Shown here in pieces: positions 58,683 through 64,000 of a stretch of DNA of 64,000 bases (within the stretch, counting starts at the first letter, position 1; each line of letters begins with the position of its first letter). The stretch is from positions 3,658,001 through 3,722,000 of the forward strand of contig JAPEIS010000001.1 in the NCBI GenBank assembly GCA_029531795.1, in the 5' to 3' direction. A program made the position numbers and the translations under genes. Under the pieces are notes generated by a model. The model searched no databases, was not told where the DNA came from, and saw nothing but the letters and a program-made list of their open reading frames with translations. The DNA comes from Sclerotinia nivalis (taxonomy: Eukaryota > Ascomycota > Leotiomycetes > Helotiales > Sclerotiniaceae).

Positions 58683-59615
58683 AATATACAAATAAACAAT
58701 TACAAGAATTTATAACGGTCTAAATTCAATAAGGCTTTTTATTAAATTTAATATTTTTTCTTTTCTATAATAATAAATTGATAAATATATATACTATAAT
58801 ATATCTATAGATCAATATTGTAGAATTTATAAATGATATCAATATCCTAATATAAGGAATATTTATAATAGATATTTATCAAGTACTGAAAATGATATAT
58901 AATAAATACTAGAAATAGATATTATAAGAAAGTTGAATTACTAGGGCCACATACGTAGCTAGTTCATGAGTATTAGATTATATAATCCTTCGTAGTTAAA
59001 TATAAGAAGACTTCGCTTTCTCTTTTAGAATAATCAATCGTTTTTCACTAGTCTTTTTGTATATTTATTATATACAACTTCAATTTATTGTTAAATTCTA
59101 TTAGTTTTATTATTCGAAGTTTATATAATATAGTCTGATTAGTTCGTATTCTATTCCCTTTCGCAGCGTGCTATCGGGACGTATATATCTCGATCTACCT
59201 CTTTCACAATATAATAATACAATACAAAATTCATATCAAAGAAATATCAACTATTATATTTTATCAAATATTCTAAATAATACGATTTAACAATAATTCT
59301 ACAATTCGGCGATACAATCATTAGTACAATATCCAAAACATAGATCATTAATACAAATCTATTCCTTTAACAACAAAGAACAAAAACAAAACGAAAACAA
59401 CTTATTATCCTCAGAAAATACCAACTGAACAATGCATTATTTCCAATATAAATTCAAACCCAATATCCAAGTTATTCTTTTTTTTTATACATCATCTAAT
59501 TTCAAATCTTCTTACAATTTCAATCTTTGATTTCAATACCCGAAACCAAAGCTAAAAATCAGTAAATCAATATCCAGATCCTAAACTAACCATCACTAAG
59601 CAAATCATTTTCAAA

Positions 59616-60428
59616 ATGACTTCCCCAACAAACCCACCCTCACCCCCACCTCCTTCCCCAAGCCCATCACCAAACCCATCCCTAAGCTCACCCCTCAAAA
59701 TCTTTAGCATCCAAATAGATGAGATTCTCAAGATGAATGATATCTTCCTAGATAGTATCAGGCATCGCAATACCTCTCCGGAGACACCCGCCGAATCATC
59801 CTCCTCGGCACCTCCCGTACCTCGGAACGATACGTTTATCAACCGACCTTTCTTTTCATATCCCACTCTTGATTCTTATTATGCCCTAAATCAATGGCGC
59901 ACTATAATCAAGGACTTCTACCAAACTTTCGGACAAATCATTCGAGATGAGGCGGAAGCCAAACAGAAGGCGAGTGTGATTTCGATGTATGAAAAAGTAG
60001 CTGAGCTACAGATTGAATTCAAAATCGTACCCGAGCCGAATAGACAAACGGAATATTCTACGAAGGCGAGTTTGATTTCGTTGTGGGAAGATATAGCCAA
60101 GTTACGGACTGCAGTCGAATTCTCACCCGGGTTGGATAGAGAAAAGGAATCTTCTGTGAAGGCGAGAAAGAAGATTGATGAGATGATTCAGGATATGGAG
60201 AAGATGATAGTGGAGATAACAAGGTTGGATAAGATGGGAAAGAAGTTTGAGAAGATAGTAAAGAAGATTAAGGAGATGGGAAAGAAGATGGACAAGATGG
60301 AAAAGAAGGTTGAGGAGACGAAAGAAAACCTTAAGGAGATGGATGAAGAGATTGAGGAAGCGATAAAGGAGGCTAACAAAGCGTTCTTTAATTACAGAGA
60401 TTCTCAATGGACAGATAAAACAGCTTGA
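59616..60428 (+). CDS. Coiled-coil protein, uncharacterised, in AT-rich island
   Basis: One uninterrupted 270-codon frame. Residues 1-27 are Pro/Ser-rich (PPSPPPPSPSPSP). A middle segment contains a 32-residue duplication: KASVISMYEKVAELQIEF and KASLISLWEDIAKLRTAVEF. From about residue 180 to 260 it is a Lys/Glu/Met-rich amphipathic coiled coil (MGKKMDKMEKKVEETKENLK). The leader is AC-rich and the ATG context (TCAAAATGAC) is good. Codon use is balanced, with no stop scars, although AT-rich degraded DNA surrounds it on both sides. Family not recognised; no signal peptide or TM. It may be a lineage-specific gene or the remaining ORF of a mobile element. Confidence 0.75.
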   Translation: MTSPTNPPSPPPPSPSPSPNPSLSSPLKIFSIQIDEILKMNDIFLDSIRHRNTSPETPAESSSSAPPVPRNDTFINRPFFSYPTLDSYYALNQWRTIIKDFYQTFGQIIRDEAEAKQKASVISMYEKVAELQIEFKIVPEPNRQTEYSTKASLISLWEDIAKLRTAVEFSPGLDREKESSVKARKKIDEMIQDMEKMIVEITRLDKMGKKFEKIVKKIKEMGKKMDKMEKKVEETKENLKEMDEEIEEAIKEANKAFFNYRDSQWTDKTA

Positions 60429-61240
60429 GGAAGTATTTTACAAAAGAAAGAATCCTGATAGTAAATCGATATAAGATTTTCCTTTGCAGCTTCTTCCTTT
60501 TTTTCAATGAACGTTGATACATTTTGTCTTTCTTAATCAATCGAAATGATCTGAACCAAATTTGAACAAGAAAAAGATCAATTGATTGTAAATTGATCCA
60601 AGATTTTCCTTTTTAGATTTCTTATGTTTTCCGACAAATGAAGAAATTTCTTTTCTAAATAACAAATATATTAAACAAAAACCTATCTATGCAATTTAGT
60701 GATGTATAATTTATATATAAATATAATCGATGATTTATAATACAATTTATAAAATATTTTAATATTGCTATAAACTTTATATTCAATCTAAAGAAATACT
60801 AATCAGTATTTTATCACAGGTATATTTCCCCTTTAGTTTTCTCAATAACTCAAATATCAATCTCAAAATAATAGATTTACAAATAGATAAAAAAACTATA
60901 TTAATAAGATTATATCAAAAAGATAAAATACAAACTAAATATTCAAAACTTGATCTTAATATATATTATAATAACTTCAATATAAAGAATAACAATATAA
61001 AATATTCAATAAATTTACAAAACTATAATAATACTAATAATAATATTATCGGGATATTCATTATGTGTATGACGAATCTGGTATAGATCTATATGACCCA
61101 CTATCACGTGTACGATCAATTATATATCTACAGCTAGTGTATATATACAGTTGCTTCTTACGAGTCGTATAGCGGATCAAGGGGCTAAGGGTAGGAGGAC
61201 CGACCCGGGATAGACTACCCTCTCTATTATCAGCGGTATC
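60429..61240. other. AT-rich non-coding DNA
   Basis: No ORF or element boundary recognised. 60820-61060 is particularly AT-rich. Confidence 0.45.
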
Positions 61241-61249
61241 AGATCAATG

Positions 61250-61570
61250 GCGAAGGTTTTACAACGGAGAGAGGAGGACCTTTGGTGGAAGCGAAACTCT
61301 ACAATTTTAGCTGGTATTTATCGTAGATAGGGATTAATATACTTTACCAGGGAATTTCCTGAATTGGATTTATTAAGGGCGATGCTGCATTATCTTCTTT
61401 TCACCCGAACAGACTATGGCGATTTCGTATGGTACTACAAACGCTTTAAGTATACTGATATCGAATTAGAATGCTCCTACAGGTATAACAAAACTTCGGA
61501 GCACATCGTTCATTGTCGACAATCCATACGGTACTTTTGTAGATGGCCGCTACGATTATTATAACCTTTT
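61250..61570 (+). pseudogene. 3' end of a LINE (Tad-like) reverse transcriptase ORF
   Basis: The frame reads FTREFPELDLLRAMLHYLLF, then RTDYGDFVWYYKRFKY, then ELECSYRYNKTSEHIVHCRQ: the C-terminal part of fungal non-LTR elements, where a C-x-C-G..PEH-x2-x2-C/R knuckle follows a GDF..YHxRF segment. A stop at about 61329 (TAG) and the missing cysteines show that it is dead. Upstream RT domains are absent. Confidence 0.55.
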
Positions 61571-61878
61571 AGAATAATATAGAAAGGCTTTCAGTATCTG
61601 ATTTGCTTTCTATTTCAATTTTATATCTTCCAAAAGTTCCTTAGGGAAATTCAGAAGGAGAAGTTGTCAAATCGGTTTCTATTATAAATTTAAGACGGTT
61701 TTAAAAAACCCTGTACTAATTATATTCACAAAGCTGTGAAACAACAGTCTAGATTTAAAAACATTGATGACAAATTAGGCTTTAACAAAAATACGTTTGT
61801 TTAAAGTAGAGGTTTTCCTTTACTATATCGATAAATATACACTATAGACCAACCTAAACAAAATGAAAGGTCTGAAGT

Positions 61879-62085
61879 CGAAGAGCGCTACAAGGCGGCA
61901 TCCGCGATCTGCGTGACTGAACAGTTTTCTTAGGTTTATAGGAGCAGAATAGATGGAAACACTTTGATATTTGTATATAAATACCCTTAGACTAGCTTGC
62001 CCTTATATTCTTCGAGAGGTGCGGGACCCCACAGGGCCCCCAGGATGTAAAATATCATCATCATCATCATCATTATCATTATCAT
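61879..62085 (-). repeat. Dispersed repeat D, second copy (inverted)
   Basis: The reverse complement matches 12021-12226. This copy has a longer (GAT)n tract (62055-62085) and CTGGGGGCCCTGTGGGG where the other reads CTAGAGACCCCGTGGGG. Confidence 0.65.
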
Positions 62086-62131
62086 CTTACGAGCCGTAGT
62101 TCTTTAGTTGTAGATTCTAAGGAATATAATT

Positions 62132-62335
62132 TGTCACGGGGTCCCCGTATGGGATATACCGGATTCCCGATCCATAAGGATCGGCCCTCGGTTAAATATA
62201 GGCTAGCCCCTGTCGAGGCTAATACTACATACAAATATATTTAAAAGATTGTTTCTATCGTAGAATTGTAATTCCTTAAACTATATCTTATTAATAAAAA
62301 TTATATCTATTATTCTATCTACCGCTTTCATAATA
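62132..62335 (+). mobile_element. LTR of family B, third copy
   Basis: Starts TGTCACGGGGTCCCCGTATG and ends in a RIP-altered TTCATAATA. The order of blocks matches 27812-28024, with small deletions. No clear target duplication remains. It lies at the inner edge of the family A internal region to its right. Confidence 0.75.
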
Positions 62336-63083
62336 GTATTAATTATATTGTTTAATTGTAAATCTTCTTATAATATATAGATCTTTTATCGATATTGTTT
62401 TATTTGAGCAAACATTTATTTAGTGAAGCCAAACAAGTATTATATATATATATTATTGTTTCAGAGTTTTGTATATTAATAAATATATCGAAAACAAAAA
62501 TTATATCTTTAAGATCTTCATTTTTAATACTAAAAAGCTTATATATAAACTATTAATAAATAAAGAAGATAGATTTAATATACTCTCAAAACTTAGATAT
62601 TATTTTTCATTGGATTGAAGTTGAAGATAATTCTGGCGGGGTTGATTGAATGGTATTCAATATAATAACGAATTTTTTAAGACAGTTTTAAAAATTAGAG
62701 TATAATTATAAAATCTCTAGTTTTTATCATATAATGATGTAATACTGGTAAAATCGAGATCTAGATTTGGATTTAAATTTGAATCTGGATCTGGATCTGA
62801 ATTTGGATCGAATCGATATATTGTTTATTGTTTATCGATACATTGTTGATCGAGGTTTTCAAGTTTTTTGATTATTTGAGACAAGATTGGGCTACCTTTT
62901 CTGTTCGATAATAAAGTCTTTTGAAGGGTAGAATACTATTATAATGGAGATAGATTACTTGATAATATGATGATATTCTATAAAGGAGGGAAGAAGGTGC
63001 TAGGAAGAGCGCCGACTATATAAGGGATGAATGCTTAAAGCATCCGTACAAACTAGCTAGGAACGGATTATGAACCCGTGATA
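62336..63083 (-). mobile_element. Family A element 5' part, inverted
   Basis: The LTR is 62937-63083 on the minus strand (TATCACGGGTTCATAATC ... CCATTATAATA), 147 bp. To its left the internal region runs to 62336 and matches 14235-14870 in order, including the Asp-rich GATCCAGATCC array at 62755-62815. It ends at the family B LTR. Confidence 0.7.
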
Positions 63084-64000
63084 GAATTAATAGATAATTT
63101 GAAAGAATTATCAAAACTAAAGATGTTAAATTGAACTTAGAAATTGAAAAATTAGAAGAAGATTGGGTTGAAAAGAGTGAATAGAAAGTTGTTCGAATCA
63201 TTCTTATAAAAAGATAATACAATATAATTCTTTTGATATAAAATATCCAAGATCACCTTTGAAAAGCTGAATAAAATAATATCGATTACTGTAATTTCTT
63301 CATCTATAATAAAAGAATAAAGGAAATAAGAATTTTTTGTTTTAATACGTTTTTATATATTTTAAACATCAACGACAATATTATAACAACTATTGATTCA
63401 ATTTCTTTAAGAATAATTGTATTCAATTTAGATTGGTTTGTTTAGTATATATAAAATATAAAAAGGGCGTATTTCAAGGAATTAAATTTCTTCAAAATTT
63501 GTTGTGTCTGAATCTAAACTTTTTTATTATAAGATAATATCTTCTTAATCATTTAATACGGTATCCAATGTTCATGTCGAGCCTATCTCTCGTTGTGTTG
63601 TATGGATTTCTAGCATTAGTTTGTAGTTTTTGTTCTACATTCTGTTATTATACTGCACCACTGTTGCAACGTCAGAAAGTGGGTTGAAAGTCCAATCCCG
63701 GTTATTGTCGATTGTTCCGCGAACTTGAGTTGTTGACTTCACCTGCGTTTCTATCTTTCAATCCGTCGGATAGAATTATCTTAAACATATTCCATATCTT
63801 AATTTAGTCTCTAATTACCAAATGAAATTAAAAAGTCTCTTAGAATATCCTCCAGCTACTATCTGTCAAGAAAGACACGGTATTGTCAATTTGCGGTGGC
63901 AACTTCGTCCGATTCGTCGCTATATTCATTTTTTTTCTCTCAAAAGCGCATCTAGTCAAAAATTATAACGACGGTAAAGTTTCTTTTGTTTTTGTCGGGG
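63084..64000. other. AT-rich non-coding DNA to window end
   Basis: No gene or element boundary recognised. From 63560 the composition is less AT-rich. Confidence 0.45.

Larger units (their letters stand above)
57531..59500. mobile_element. AT-rich degenerate repeat DNA with nested LTRs
   Basis: No gene. Apart from the nested LTRs at 58066-58682 the sequence is AT-rich with no readable ORF, in keeping with RIP-degraded transposons. Confidence 0.55.

Overview
This window is nuclear DNA of a filamentous ascomycete fungus. The genes carry 50-180 bp GT..AG introns with CTAAC/CTGAC-type branch points. The families (ASH1-type SET methyltransferase, Rim2 carrier, SNX3, GT8, GT69/CAP59-CMT1, SRPK-like kinase, fungal tetraspanin, Zn2Cys6 regulator) are typical of Pezizomycotina. 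Long AT-rich blocks hold LTR retrotransposons whose reading frames are broken by C-to-T/G-to-A changes, the signature of repeat-induced point mutation (RIP). The mixture fits Leotiomycetes such as the Sclerotiniaceae, but that assignment is inference.

Layout. 1-10 kb is a gene-bearing block: ASH1-like methyltransferase (+), Rim2-like mitochondrial nucleotide carrier (+), SNX3/Grd19 (-), and a two-exon small secreted cysteine-rich protein (-) that only appears after splicing. 10.9-17.2 kb is an AT-rich island of degenerate LTR elements. 17.6-24.2 kb carries a GT8 glycosyltransferase (+), a GT69 mannosyltransferase-like gene (-) and an SRPK-like kinase (-). 25.2-37 kb is a second repeat block; it contains a full-length RIP-inactivated Ty3/gypsy chromovirus (29861-36607) with LTRs and a TATTA target-site duplication. 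38.2-49.1 kb carries a predicted Gfo/Idh/MocA oxidoreductase-DegT aminotransferase fusion (-), a frameshifted Nudix gene (-), a tetraspanin (+) and a Zn2Cys6 transcription factor (+). 49.1-59.6 kb is almost gene-free, rich in microsatellites, and ends in AT-rich DNA with nested solo LTRs. 59.6-60.4 kb has an intact coiled-coil ORF standing alone in AT-rich DNA. The rest to 64 kb is LTR and LINE debris.

Functional links. No gene cluster spans the window. The most suggestive pair is the oxidoreductase-aminotransferase fusion with the Nudix gene 117 bp upstream on the same strand; fused dehydrogenase and aminotransferase activities would turn a sugar hydroxyl into an amine, as separate bacterial enzymes do for amino sugars. 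Several LTR families share the ends TGTCACGG...CCGTGACA. Four insertions can be proved from 5-bp target duplications, including one LTR nested in another. All intron-exon models were made by eye from splice signals and reading frame, and each states its exons.
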